This document shows positions 32,901 to 45,028 of a DNA stretch of 64,000 nucleotides, piece by piece. Where the stretch lies: NCBI RefSeq assembly GCF_020509005.1, contig NC_063017.1:4997773-5061772 (forward strand). Direction: 5' to 3'. The translations under genes and the position numbers were made by a program. The DNA comes from Fulvia fulva (taxonomy: Eukaryota > Ascomycota > Dothideomycetes > Mycosphaerellales > Mycosphaerellaceae). The notes beneath the pieces were generated by a model. It had not been told where the DNA came from. It saw nothing but the letters and a program-made list of their open reading frames with translations, and ran no database searches. The stretch's first letter is position 1. Each line of letters opens with the position of its first letter.

Positions 32901-34450
32901 ATTAGCCCAAGATACTTCACCTTCTATTAGTAGAATTCGCTTTTGTCGATGTCCACTGTAAGTCCTACATCGCGTAGCTTGGTGAGAACCTTCCGCACGT
33001 GTTCAATGTGCTCCTCCAAGGTGTCACTGAAGATAAGTACGTCATCTAGGTAGGCCGACACAAAGTCGTCTAGGTGTTCTTACAAGACCTTGTTGATGTA
33101 TAATTGGAACGATGCTGGTCCGTTACACAAGCCGAATGGCAATACTAGACACTCGTAGATGCCGTATCGTGTCGCAAACGCTGTCAACTACTCGTGCCCT
33201 TTAGCTATCCGTAACTTGTTAAAGGCTGCTACAATGTCTAGCTTTATGAAGTACTTCTTGCCGTACATACGGTTGAGCGTCTCTTGTATTAAGGGAATCG
33301 GATACCGGTTCTTGATAGTGATCGCATTCAATCCTCTGTAGTCGATACAAACACGCAGCCCACCTCTAGGCTTACGTACCACTAGCACTGGTGCAGGAGA
33401 CTGGTTCGTCTTTTGCCCTGCTTTCCGCACCTTCCCTTCAGATGTTTGCTCGTCTAGCCATTTCTTAACTGCCTCGTTCTCCTTCTTAGCTAGGCCGTAG
33501 GGCTTGCGGTATAGTGGCTCTTATGGACCATTAGGCTTAATGTGAATCTCATGATCTACGCCTAGTCGGTGAGGTGGGAGTCCTTCATAATCCTTAGCTA
33601 AGAAAGCGTCCGCAATATCGTGGTACATTGGCGGCAACTTCTCCTTCGGGTTGTGATTGAACTGCTTGTTCAAGAATTGGTCTAGATCATTAGCAGCTAT
33701 TGCACTTAGCTTAAGCTCTCCGCCGTCGCTCTTACGCCTAGTAGGCATGATGTAGAAGCACTTAGCCCCAGGCCGGTGCGCGTACATCCCCTACGCGCGT
33801 TAAGAAACGCCCTAGCAGTCCACTTCTTCATCGTCTATGTCTTCTAGGTCATATAATAAGACATTCAGCTCTGCCCCTCCTGCTGTAAAGCTCGCTACAT
33901 CTCTAGTAAAGGGCTCTAGTCCGTACCGTACTAGTGCCTACTTCTTCTTCTCGCGGTGGTTCAGGGATTGCACTGTTGTCGGTGTCTTATTCTGTAGACA
34001 GTGACCAAAGCAGTAATCCGACCTGAATGCCACCTCGCCTGTCTCCTAGAAGATGTTTAGGTTATGCGCTGTAAGCCACGGCAGGCTAAAGACGATGTCG
34101 TATTCGAGGTCGGTAACGTAGCATAACATTTGCTCGTGATGATCGCCTATGACTACGTCTATAGGGGCCGCGTGTGTAATCTGCCGCGCAGTGGCCGTTC
34201 CATCTCCTAGTGTTAGTCGTCGGCTTTGCGTCAAAGGGATCAGGGGTATTGTGTATTTGCGTGTAAATTTCTAGTCAAGAAAGAGAGAGGTGGAAGTAGA
34301 ATCTATAAGGCCTCGAGCCTTTCTCTATTATATCATTACGGGTCACACTATATGAGGGTACACAGCTGGCTATTGCTTATCCAGTGCGTATGCCGATATC
34401 TTAAGCTCCTCACTATAGTCTGTTACCGTCTCTTGCGTTCCGTGTCTCTT
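29946..34450 (-). pseudogene. Gypsy-B pol with a readable chromodomain
   Basis: Collinear with Gypsy-A pol. The C-terminal block 30107-30481 is open and shows the chromodomain without stops: MKWAGYQNEEDSETWQPTED, then MLEHVAAAIVDFHY. It confirms that TAG positions in Gypsy-A (AGY-stop-NEED, TW-stop-P) were Gln codons. RT core 33188-33430 ([28 protein letters not shown]); protease near 34046-34234. Other stops interrupt the frame. Confidence 0.88.
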
Positions 34451-36533
34451 AATCTTATACTCTTTCTGTCCTAGGAAGTTCGGGTGACCGCTATCTGCCA
34501 CGCTTAGGCAGCGGTCGTGCCATTTCCCTACCGCGGATCGGCGGCTAGGGAACTGAGGTTCGCGTTCGGATTCGGCGTAGTATTACGTGGACGCGGTGGG
34601 CGATAGTCGCTATCGTACCTATACATTAGGCATTTAGGGTTGGTCGATACGTAAGAACCTATACGGCAGCGGTAGCACTTACCCTACTTCTTAAGGTCTT
34701 CGCGCTGCTCACGGTTAAGCGTAGGCAGGTTCTATAGATGTGTCGGCAGATCCTCCTTCTTCTTAGTACTAGCGTACTGTAGTGGGCGCTATACTAAGGC
34801 ACCTACTACACCGGTAGCGGCACTAGTAACTACGTTGCCGTTATTCTAGTTGTTCTGGCCGCCATTACTGTTCGAGTTGCCATTGCCCCGGGGGCGCTCC
34901 TTCTACGGGTATAGTCGATCTGTCTCGTAGAAACTCTCGTCCAGTGCGGTGCACTCCTCGATAACGTCTTATATACTGTCTAGGCGGCGGTCGACTTCGC
35001 GGTCGCCGAAGGTCTTAATGAAGTACTTGCGGTTCAGTCGGTTACGGAACAGCATAAGCTCGGTCTTATCGGTCTATAACATCTAGGCGCGTAACTTCGA
35101 GTAGCGGGTATAGAAGGCTATAAAGGTTTCGCCTTGTTCTTACTTATAGGTAGCAATGTCAACTATAGCCTTGGTTCCCTTATTGCGTGTGCTATATTGG
35201 CGTGTCATCTAGTCTAACAACTCTTCTCTAGTCTTGAACTCGTTGAAGGACTGCTGTCTAGGCATAGGGATCCTCGGCTTGATGCTTCGCTAAGGATCAC
35301 CTTGTGTCCACCTATACACGAAGCGCAGACTATCTGCCTTAGTGCGGAAGGTTGCTACAGTCAGCTTTAGGAGAACACTACTGTACTAGCTGTCGAAATT
35401 GGGGTCGTCATCGTTCTTAAAGTGCTTAGGGTCGGGCACACCCTTGCCGATCTCTATGCCGCGAGTGAGGGTGCGGTCAATAGTGAAGAGACGTTCTAGA
35501 AGGTCAACCAGTAGTGTCTAGGTGCGGGTGTTACGCATTCTCGAGTCACGACTATTATTAGGTCCTGGTCGCGGACGGTCGTTGTCACGTCCTCGGCCAT
35601 TGTCGCTACGGTCATCGTCGTCTCTATCGTTATCGTTATCACCACCACCGCCACCGCCCCCTCTACTAGCAGCTCCGCGATACCTACGTAATAGCTGCTC
35701 GAGTAAGGTCTCGCGTGGGCGGGAACGAGAGGGTCGGCGGCCTAAGCGGCCCCTGCCTCCGTTCTATGTGGTGTCTCCTGCCTTAAGCCGAGCCTTTAGG
35801 TCATCGACTTCTTGTTGTAGGGCCTGGTTCTTCGCCTCAGCATCTTGTGCCTTCTTCTTCTCCTTCTCGTAGATCTCGCTAAACTGCTTATACAGGTTGT
35901 TAGCTTCCTTATATTTCTTCCCTAGCTCTTGCAACTTAGCTGGGTCGCAATCCTTCTTGCTCTTAAGATCTGCTGCCATTTTCTGTGTGACAAGCTCTTT
36001 ACTTCGTAGCATCTTGTAGATGCGGTCGTATTCGGTGTACAGCGTGGTGTACTAGGTGTTCTAGAGGTCGTTAGCTCGCTCTATTACATCGAGTTGTCTG
36101 CCCTTAGTAATTGCCGTGTTGACTACTTGTAGTACGAAGTCGTGGGTGGTCTTCGGGTGTTGGGATACAAGGGTCGTAAGGTTGTCTAGGGTGACATTCT
36201 GGTATTCGGATGCGAGAATGTGTTCTGCCTCGTCGAGTAATAGATACACCTCGTCTAGGTCGCCGCCTAGGTTCTCTTCGAGCTTGAACTCGAACAGTTC
36301 TATAAAGTCAATCTCACCACCTTCTTCTCGCTCGAAGGCCTTCTGGTAAGCTTTATCAATCTCTTGTTATAGCGCGACACCGGTGTCTACTGTGACCCGC
36401 CGGTTGTCGTCCTGTGTCTAACTCTAAGGAAAAGAGGAGAGGTCGGGGAAAAGAGATGTACGCTGCTTGCTTTTGCCCTTAGGCTTAGGTGGCGGTGGCA
36501 TGCCGCCGTTCGCTGTTTATAAAGTCATGTTGT
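34450..36533 (-). pseudogene. Gypsy-B gag
   Basis: Same architecture as Gypsy-A gag: N-terminal acidic region (36061-36249), coiled coil (35764-36012), Arg/Ser/Gly linker, gag core, degraded knuckle near 34620-34700. Interrupted by stops at partly different sites from Gypsy-A. Confidence 0.8.
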
Positions 36534-36724
36534 CTAGGTTCGGGGGAGGCGTGACGGTGCCTATATCCTGACTGTCTACGAGCGCGCGACCACCTACTAA
36601 TAGTGTCGCCGCGTTGCGTTCTCTAGGCATCTGCGCGCTGTGCGCCTTACCGTGTTCTGTGTTCTAATGCGGCTCTGCGCGTTCTCGAGTTCTACGGTTC
36701 TGTCTATTCCTATTGTTACGCGTC

Positions 36725-36766
36725 CCTTACCTAGATCCGCGATCTAGGTAGTAAGGTAGAACAAAC
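36725..36766 (-). other. Gypsy-B stem-loop and self-primer PBS
   Basis: Same sequence as 13660-13701: stem CCTTACCTAGATC/GATCTAGGTAGTAAGG, 9-nt PBS GTAGAACAA at 36756-36764 (plus strand), 2-nt spacer, LTR at 36767. It has survived RIP here as well. Confidence 0.65.
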
Positions 36767-36950
36767 TGTAAGGGCGCGCGTACTATAGGGTCCGAATGAG
36801 ATAGTTGTTGTTCTACGAAGCTACGAAAGAGGAGCGCGAGGCGCGGCGAAGTTATAAAGCAAAGCCAAGCCGCGCTAACCCGATGCAGAAGGTCCGCGGT
36901 TTAGCCGGGCCGACGTAGCTATAGTAAGGGGTCGCGGGCTACCCGTGACA
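36767..36950 (-). repeat. Gypsy-B 5' LTR
   Basis: 184 bp with intact TG and CA ends, unlike the 3' LTR of the same element. Confidence 0.93.
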
Positions 36951-38197
36951 TACCTCTATAAAACTAGATTAACTCCGAGATTAGGAACAAATAAGACTTT
37001 CTCTAGCGTAATTTGTTTCCCCGTTAGGCCTCCTATAGTTACTATTCCTTTATAGAATATATCTAGGTACCTCCTACTGACTTAAATCACTTTCCTTCTC
37101 GCTAGTTTCCTAAGCGATCTGAATAGAGACTTATTGTCAGTTATGTGTAAGGAGGTATAGGAGTCTAGTAACTATTCGGAGGCGGGAAACTTACCTTTTA
37201 CTTCGGTAGTAGAATAGGCGACTTCGTCGTCGTATATTTCCTCGGTATCGCTTTCTCGTAAGGTATAGGCTCGTGTCGCCTTTACCTTTCTTTTGTTGTC
37301 GGATTAGCTTCTCCTACCCTTCTACTGTTTCTTAGACTTCTTAAGGGCGTTTTAGGCCTTCTCTAGATCTCGGACTAGCTCTTTATAGGACTTCTTTTCC
37401 GGTTACTTCTAGGTATTCTTCTTTTTAATAAACTCCTTTACGGAATCTAGTTCCGGGTACGATATAACTAGGTAGTTACTATCGTAGATAAAGTAGCCGC
37501 TCTTACCCCCTTGCCTCTAGGAGTATAGAGTGGTCTCGCCCTTACTCTCTTAGATCCGTAATTCGTAGGATTTAAGTAAGGTTATAGCGGATTCCTAGCC
37601 TAGGTTTGGCTAGGCTAGGATAGTGTCCCTAGTACTAGCGTAGACGTCCGGGAGGCTACTTAGTAGGTGCTTAAACCTCCGGATAGGGTCCTTATAGTAG
37701 GTCTCTTTACTGTCTGTTTCGGCAATCTATATAGATAGGTTACCTAGATATGTCTACCCTTGTCTAATTGTCTAATCGTCCGGTAGCTTAAACGATACTA
37801 GCTGTTTTATAAGCGCTACTACGTGTGCCTTATAGACCTTGCTATACTTCTTCTATAGAAGTTTCTAGATTTCTTTCGTATCTCGTATATCTAAGATTTC
37901 TTAGTTATCCTCCTCGGACAAATATACTAAGATAGTATATCTCGCTATACCGTTCGCCTTCGAAGTAATCTTAGGCGTAACGGATTCTAGGAGATTAGCT
38001 AACGAGTCGTCGATGACCTAGAATACCTCCCGGCTTTCGAGATAGTCTCGTAGTATAACGAACTAGCGCTTCTAGTTCTTACGAGTAAGGGTAGGGCCGA
38101 TCTTCCGGGGGCCCTCGTGACTCGTTAAGTCTTCTATAGCGAAGGTAGCCTTAGATATGTAGTAAGCTCTACTTGACTACGGTAGTTAGAATAAGCT

Positions 38198-38256
38198 TAG
38201 ACTCCCCGAGTCTATTAGTAGCGTTCCGTATAGTAGACTCCCCGAGTCTATTAGTA
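38198..38256. repeat. 23-bp direct repeat, each copy a hairpin
   Basis: TAGACTCCCCGAGTCTATTAGTA occurs at 38198-38220 and 38234-38256. Each copy contains TAGACTC-CCC-GAGTCTA, a 7-bp inverted repeat. It lies in the untranslated leader of Copia-3, between gag and the PBS. Confidence 0.8.
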
Positions 38257-38351
38257 CGTTACCGTACGGATTCCGGGTATAGAGTATAATACCCTACGTC
38301 GTACTTCCTTAGTATATCGATGTCCTATTAAGCAAACTCGGGCTTATAACC

Positions 38352-41176
38352 TATTATATAGGTATAGTATATGTGTATACGGAAGTTAGGATATATAATA
38401 GGGAAGAAGGAAGGACTAATATAGTATACGAAGGTATATAGTAGAACAGTGTTTAGTATTAAAGGTGTCTCTACTATCGGTACAGAGACTACGTCTCTTA
38501 TACCTACATAGAGGGATATTACTCTAGTCCTAGTTCTATTTCACTACGCCTTATCGGTTTTACCTATGTCTTATCCTACGACGGCAGTTCCTCTAAGTCG
38601 CTCCTACTATTCGTACGGTGTTATAATAGTATTGCCGTACTATTGTCTCGACTAGCTTAGTATATACTAAGTCAGTCTTAGTACCGTACGACATGCCTAC
38701 TGACCTATATTTGTAATAGCGACGTTAATAATATATCTATCTATTCTTTACTAGATAATATACTTCTTACCGGCGCGGCGTACGATCTACCCTTATTACC
38801 GTAATCGAGTATTAATAAAAGACTTCGTAAAAGAAGCTAAGCCGCTATTAGAAGAAGCGCTGTCCTTCCTAAGGACCGTCTACTTCTATATATTTACGGC
38901 GCGAGGAGGATCGCGAGGGTAACTAAAGACATAGACACCGGTAGAGGCTAATCGGACGTACTAGTCTAGTATATAGCGACTAGTAAGCGAAAAGACTATA
39001 CCGAGGCAATCTAATTATAGGAGCTATATAATAGTGTTAGTAGTAGGAAGATAATCTATAGTAGGACCTCGAACATAACTACCAATCGTATAAGGTGCCG
39101 CTCTTCGTAAAAGCTATAGCTTCGTTACCCTTAATAACTATACTTCGATAGGAGATATATAGCTACTTCGTTCCCTAAGGTAATAAGAAGTATCGAAGAA
39201 TTCGAGGGGTAGTAGTCCTATATCGATTTGATATCTTCTACTCTAGCTTCTAAAATTGCTAAGATCTAGTCCTATAAGTAGGTCTTAGAGTAGACCGACA
39301 CCTAACTTGGATTAACGAGATAATATCTAATATTAAAGTAAGCTTAAGTATCGGTTCGTACTTCTTAGTTAGTTTACGACCTTCGGAACTATAACCGGTA
39401 ATAAACCTATAATATGTCGCTAGAGACGTGAAGCGATAAACTCCGGAATACGATAGGATAGCCTTATATTAATAGCGGAACTCGACCTAGTACGGACTAT
39501 TAATACTATATACGGTATCCTTCGTACCCGAGGATAACGGCTCTAACGTATATTAGCTTCGGCGGAGATTTATCTACTCGAAGTCCTATATCGACTCTAA
39601 TATACTCTTGCTTCTAGTCGTCTTTAATAGCCCGACACACTACGCTATGTCCAGAGTAGTACTAGCGTACTATACTATCTTAGCCCGGTTAGCCCTTAAG
39701 ATTCGACTACCTCCCGAGTTATATTAATGATCCGGTACATACTCCGTATATCCCTTTCTATAGCAACAGTCATGCCGTTACTAGCCCTTAGTAATATAGA
39801 GTACTAGAGACTAGTAATAGTAAGTAGGGTTCGCCTACTTATAGTACCTATTAGGTGTTATACTACTATCGCTACTCTAAATATCGAGGTAGGCAAAGAG
39901 TTTAAGGTAGAGGATAGCTTACTAGAGGCCGTAGAGTAGTTAGGAGAGCTTAAGCGTAAGCAAAATAGTAGGAGTAGGTACATTGATCTAGGCTTAATAT
40001 TTACCTTCGCTAAATACTTACTATCTACGAAGTGTGCTCGTAGTATTAAGAATAGTCTATAGTATCGCTTCTAGTATAGATTGCCTTCGCTTAGCGCGAT
40101 AAGTACGGGTAGCCCTCTTTGTTAGTCCGTTTAACTAGAGGTTTATTATAGCGAGCTATCTTCTTCTTAACCGGTAAGAAAATTTACGTCTACTAGCTTC
40201 GTTCGAATGTTTATAAGTCTATATAACATTACTAGCAAGGGATCTAGGGATAGGACTTAGAGAATTAAGGAATACCGCTATTTTTAGAACTACGCGGCGC
40301 GATATATAATATGACCTCTTTTGTTCTTATCGAGTTAAAAGAAGTTCAAACGCCTTTTTAATACTAACCGGAAGTTTTGTCATTACGACACGTACACGAT
40401 AAGCTTATCGTATAGGGCTTAACTCTAATCCGGAGATTATAGGGGGGGCCTATAGCCTTAGGACCCGCTACGGTAGTAAGGTATAATATTAATAGCTCGT
40501 TACGTCGATCTTCTCCTCTTACCTTTCCCTTTACCTTGACTATCTTATAATACATAAGCTCCTCTAGGTATATATACTACGATACGTACTCTATCGAAGA
40601 CCTAGCCTTACTCTCTATCCCTCGCTACTAGCCGTCCTAGAGACGCCGTCCACCTATACTATTAATAACGTTACTTTCCTAGGCCTACGCTAAGCTCTTA
40701 ACTTAGCGACGATATACGAGAGATATAATGCTAAATATATATAGCTAATATACTAATATATACCGAGCCGCCGTAGTACTCTAATACTAATAAGTCGGAC
40801 TATATTGTACTACGAGTAATACGAGTAGCGTAAACGCTTCGGTATTAGCGTTTTATCTATATAGGTCGCTAGTAGCTCCGACTATAATTATAAATACGCG
40901 CGATAGGTAAAGGCGCTCGTAGTTCTTTACGACCGTACTCACACCCGCTTATAGCTTACATTCGATCTCTCTTTAAGCTTCTTACACTACTAACGGCCTA
41001 AGAATAGCTTATTAGGACGAGGATTACGACAGTAATACGATCGTCGTCGCCTACCGTCGACTACCTACGACTCCGGCCCGCCCCTCTAGTAGTACTTCTA
41101 TAACTCGCCCGTAACGTATTAGTTATAGATTAATAGTTAATATTATTATAGGTCACTAGGTGTCTAATAGTAGAGA
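38352..41176. repeat. RIPped DNA of unassigned origin
   Basis: About 2.8 kb with the same TA/CTAG bias as the transposons. The first few hundred bases should be the 5' LTR of Copia-3. Between about 39070 and 39780 the minus strand has runs of 10-40 codons separated mainly by TAG, which looks like a RIPped coding region. I could not recognise a domain. The longest open frame (40364-40555, 63 aa) shows nothing familiar. Confidence 0.5.
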
Positions 41177-42050
41177 TATAACCCTGAAACATGATCAGTC
41201 CCCGGGACCAATAGACCAGAGCGACATCAATCTAGCACAATTTAGCGACAGCAAAGAAGCTGTGGTCAGATACACTCCAGCCGAGGATATCCTATGCCGG
41301 TATCGTGGCCCAACGCGCTGATAGCAGGTTGAGGTGCGATTGCGGGTGCGGATGCGATCCGCTGCTAGACTCGTTTCGATCGTTCAATAGTGCCCACGTC
41401 CCTTGCTAATGTGACTTGACGTCTTCTTCGTATTCAACCATCGTGCGGAGTTTCGGACATGTAGGAGGGTTTGGTCCGCGTACGGCTACTGGAGGTGAAG
41501 ATATTGGCGATAGATGCGTCGCTTGAAGTGCTTATGTCGTGAAGGTGCTTGACTTCCGCCGACGCAGAGGCTGGTCAATACGATATGTCCATATGCCTAT
41601 ATGCCCATGGCGTAGAGCGGCGCTATTGGTGCTGGTTCCTCAAGCTTGAATGTCAGTAGTCTCAATGTATTTGTGCTCTTACGTCGCACATACTTTCATT
41701 CTGCACAATGTCATCTGCAGAACATGAGGATAATCCATATCGCGAAGCACCTCTACAGCGCGCAATGATCACAACGATTGCTCCTGCGTCGACTTGTCAA
41801 GTTGGCGATGCTGTTGCCAGCCTTTTGAGAGACTTTCATTGATCGTATGAACTCGCACAGACAACAGACGGGCCATCTGGACATCTTCCTTGCATCATAA
41901 CTTCGTACAGGCCATCGAGCACTAACAAGGGTGCTGCCTTGACATTGCAGTGTCCGGCATACCATGACACACTCCAAGAACACCAAGACCCTCGGCGAGC
42001 TGTCCCTGAACAGCGTGCGACCATGCACGTACTGTACTTGACCCGAGCCC
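41177..42050. other. Gene-free spacer at the RIP border
   Basis: The TA-rich composition ends abruptly near 41175 and ordinary composition follows. No convincing gene; the short minus-strand frames at 41753-42054 overlap each other and have no recognisable features. Confidence 0.5.
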
Positions 42051-44807
42051 TCACCCCACCTTACTCTGAGCTGCTACGTTGAGTAATCGCTGCGCAGATT
42101 CAACAGCCTCTGTAACACGGCCAAGAACCCGGTTCTTGTATTCCTGCCGCACGGTCTCGTCCTTCTCGGCTTCACCCTGACTGAGCGATATCCACGTCTC
42201 CAGCTCTTCCAGTAGCTGTGTGCTGCTCTTGCGATAGGAAGCTTCTTGATCTCGTCGAGGTCGAGCGGCCGCCTTGTCTCGCTCGAGATCCTTGATCTTC
42301 TGCTCCAACCGCGTGATTTCATCGCTCTCCGAGTCCGACAGCGTGGCAAGGTAGTCTTGAGTCGAGGCGATCTTCTTGTCGTACTCGGTTGTGGTACGCT
42401 GCTGCTCGATAGGAGGGGATTCCGCTGAGTGAAAGGTGAGGGCCACGCGAGTGCACTTGCGAATCTCGCTGAGTTCGCGTCGGTAGCTCCAGGTGCTGTC
42501 TGAATGCGAGTCTAGGGCGGCGACTTCATCATGACATGTAGAGACACAGGTAGCGAGTGCCTTGGATGAGTCTCTGGTCTCGACACGAGTCCCGATTGGC
42601 AATGGTGCAAGATGCGGCAATTCCACAGCCCGTCTGGCCTCGGAGGATCGAGCCAGTTCAGTCGAGATAGCTGCAAGTGCACCTGACCATGCCCAGAGGA
42701 AAGCCTTGAGCGGTGCGGTGGAGATGGTGTTCAAATGCACATTGACGGCGCAGCATTTGAGGAAGTCTTGTCTCACAGCACTGTTCTCATCCTGGTCACC
42801 GTCTTCGTCCTCGTCTTCGGCATGGTGATCGTCCTTGGCTATGGGGAGCGCCACGAGTTGCAAATCCTCGGTTTGGACTGACTTAAGCAGAGTTGACTCG
42901 GAGGGGTGCAGCACACGCGAAAGGACTCCCGCGATGGCTATTCGCGTGCCACTAGAGAGTGTGTCGCTCGATGAGTGGACCAAAACCGAGGGCGGCGTCG
43001 TATCGAACTGCACTTCAGCGAGCAGCCAGGTTGGTGTCATGTCAAAGTCGGGGAGGGCCTGTGGAGAGATGAGCACTGTACAGTGCTCCGGGTGCTCGCT
43101 GTCGAGCGGCGTGTTGTGGCAGACGACAGTCCCATCACGGCTGGAGATGCGGCGGGTGAAGAGGGAGAGAAAGCTCAGCGGCACATCCAAGTCGGGCGCA
43201 ACAGCCTTGTCGCTTGATGCGAGTCGATCAAGACGGGCGCGCTTGAACCTCGATACGAAGCCATCGGCTTTTGGTGGCGTCGGGTTGTATTCTGGAGAAG
43301 GTGCGCGTCGTCGCTTCTGCGTGCTGTAGTCAGGCGGTTGGATATCCATGTTGGCGGATGGGATGTGGTCGTGCTTAGGTGGATTCTTGTGTTTCTCGGT
43401 ATGAGCGAGTTTTGGGTGGTCCGGGGATGTCTTCGCCGGCAGCAGGTGTTGTTTCGGTGGTTGTTGTGATGTTTGTCCCACACCCTCGAGAAGTCGCAGG
43501 TACGAGTGGGCTGACGGAAGCTGCGCGCGTGGGGTCGTGACGGGACTCGGCTGGCCACGTGCGTCCGACATGGGTCCCCTTGTATCATCATTGTCGCTGT
43601 CGTACCCATTTGCGCCAAAGTCCTCTTCATAGCCACCGCCATGGTCTTCGAATCCACCAAATTCCAGCTCCTCATCCTCCTCATCATCATCACTCGCGTC
43701 ATCATGATTACCAAGACCACCTCGGCGAAAGCTGAACATGCTGGTATCCTCGTGCTGATCACTCTCACGGCGCGGAATGCCACCCACGCCTTGCTCGATC
43801 GACTGGGGTGACTGCGGTGGACTTGACTCCAGCTCTTCCTCAGGCGGTGGTGTGCGAAGTCGCTCGTCAGGGCCATCGACTGGCTCGAGTCCGCCATCTG
43901 TTGTAGTGTCATTGTCGTCGAGATCGCTGTGACCAGTCTTATCCTTAGTGCAACCAGGCAATTCTTCTTGAGCCGCCTCAGCGCCTCGCGCTGCACCATT
44001 GTCCTCGGATTCCTGATTTCCTTCAGTGTTGGAGTTCTTCTCTGTCACTTCCCTGCTTTTGCCTTGCCCTGCCAATGCTTTCACCGGGACACGCATGCGA
44101 AGACGCTCCTCAGCAAGCTTGACAGCCCGACTGCAGTCTGCTGGCCGCCATTCCGCATCTTTTGTCTCTCCACGGTGTGCCTTCCCACCCTGTCTCTCGA
44201 GTCGCGCTGCTAGAAGGAGCTCGTAGGTCTCGGCGAATGTGAGGTGACGTCCGTCTTCAGTCCGCTGTGGTGGTAGTGACAGAAATGAGGAATCCTCGTC
44301 GTCGTGGGACTGCTGCATAGACGCGAGGGTTCGCAAGCCTTCGAGAAACTTGACGCTGTCGCAGCCAGTGGTACCAAAGAGCGCGTACAGCCGTATGCCG
44401 GTGAGGGCAGCATGCTAGGGACATGTTTCCTTCAGCAGAGCTCGGATCTGTGTACGGTTCTGTTTCGCAGTGATCGCCTTGTCCGGATTGTCGTAGATGT
44501 ATGAGAACGCCTTCCTGAGAGGCGCGGTGATGGTGTCATGCCCAGGCACGTCTTCGATCGCGCTCGAGCGACCTCCAGCCTTGATGTTGTCCTGCCATAG
44601 TGTCCGATATGCTTTGAGCGTAGCGCGCGGGTTGTCGGCAAGGTCAACAATGTCGCGGAGCGCTGCAATCAAGCTGCCCTCATCGTCCTCATCTCTGTCC
44701 CCATCTTCATCCTGCCTGCGCGCGCGCTTCTTCTGCCGCCTCTTGGGCGGGCTTCTGTCGGTCGCGTTGGTGTTCGGAGAGACTGCCGCGGTGTAGATCC
44801 TCGCCAT
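42051..44807 (-). pseudogene. Unknown acidic coiled-coil protein, one in-frame TAG
   Basis: Not recognised. From the ATG at 44807 (MARIYTAAVSPN) one frame of 919 codons runs to the TGA at 42051 with a single TAG at codon 131 (44415-44417). The reading resumes directly after it with natural-looking sequence (HAALTGIRLYALFGTTGCDS), so the two halves belong together. Visible features: basic nuclear-localisation-like cluster PPKRRQKKRARR near the start; long Glu/Asp/Gly/Pro-rich disordered middle; an ordered part after FVSRFKRARLDRLAS; C-terminal coiled coil (DEITRLEQKIKDLERDK). The nuclear location is inference. The frame stays open upstream to an ATG at 45086; I prefer 44807 because the extra residues look like leader. 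CAG-to-TAG is a single CpA-to-TpA change. A tiny intron using the TAG as acceptor is possible, but I see no suitable donor. Confidence 0.6.
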
Positions 44808-45028
44808 TCTCGTGACGTATAAGTCGCATGGCGATGCAGGCTTTGTGCGCTTCGTTCCGTGTGCTGCAATGCGCTGTGTGCTGTATGTAGATGGGTGTGC
44901 TTTAGCATTGGTCTGCGGAGTAGTCGCGATGGTAAAGTAGGCACGGTGAGGGTTCGAGGGTTGTGCGCGAAGAGCGGAAGTCTTACTAGTGGGGATCTCG
45001 GGCCGACAAAGTCCAGCCTGCCACGGAT

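Larger units (their letters stand above)
29729..36950 (-). mobile_element. Gypsy-B: second copy of the Gypsy-A chromovirus
   Basis: 7222 bp, the same length as Gypsy-A, with 184-bp LTRs (29729-29912, 36767-36950) and target duplication TACCT (29724-29728, 36951-36955). Nearly collinear with Gypsy-A. Differences seen are mainly C/T and G/A at CpA/TpG, some mutated only in A and some only in B, so the two copies were hit independently. Inserted in Copia-3. Confidence 0.95.
27042..38125 (-). pseudogene. Copia-3 gag-pol remnant
   Basis: Gag near 36960-38125 with a UBN2-like region (TIL-SLPDVYASTRDTILA type) and the protease motif DSYTSLHITDN near 37150, where Copia-1 has DSCASSHMTD; the change Cys to Tyr is RIP-like. 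The segment joins across Gypsy-B: NLGVNLVL on one side and the QF-containing block on the other match contiguous Copia-1 sequence. Integrase lies near 28700-29400 and RT near 27400-27950. Many stops. No complete product. Confidence 0.8.
27042..38351 (-). mobile_element. Copia-3: divergent RIPped copia, 3'-truncated, split by Gypsy-B
   Basis: Minus-strand copia in two parts, 27042-29728 and 36956-38351. It is homologous to Copia-1 in domain order but clearly divergent in sequence. The 5' end is marked by a half-initiator-tRNA PBS (38336-38351, GGTTATAAGCCCGAGT in element sense), so its 5' LTR begins at 38352; I could not place the outer LTR border. The 3' end stops at 27042 within RNase H, just before the DSDYA motif, where Copia-2 begins. 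The remaining RNase H and the 3' LTR are not found on the far side of Copia-2. Confidence 0.82.

Noticed and set aside
42074..44668. Several open frames overlapping the 42051-44807 frame on both strands, up to 274 aa (43175-43999)
   Set aside because: They lie antisense or out of frame to the long reading frame. Their Arg/His/Thr or Ser/Val-rich composition is that of shifted frames.
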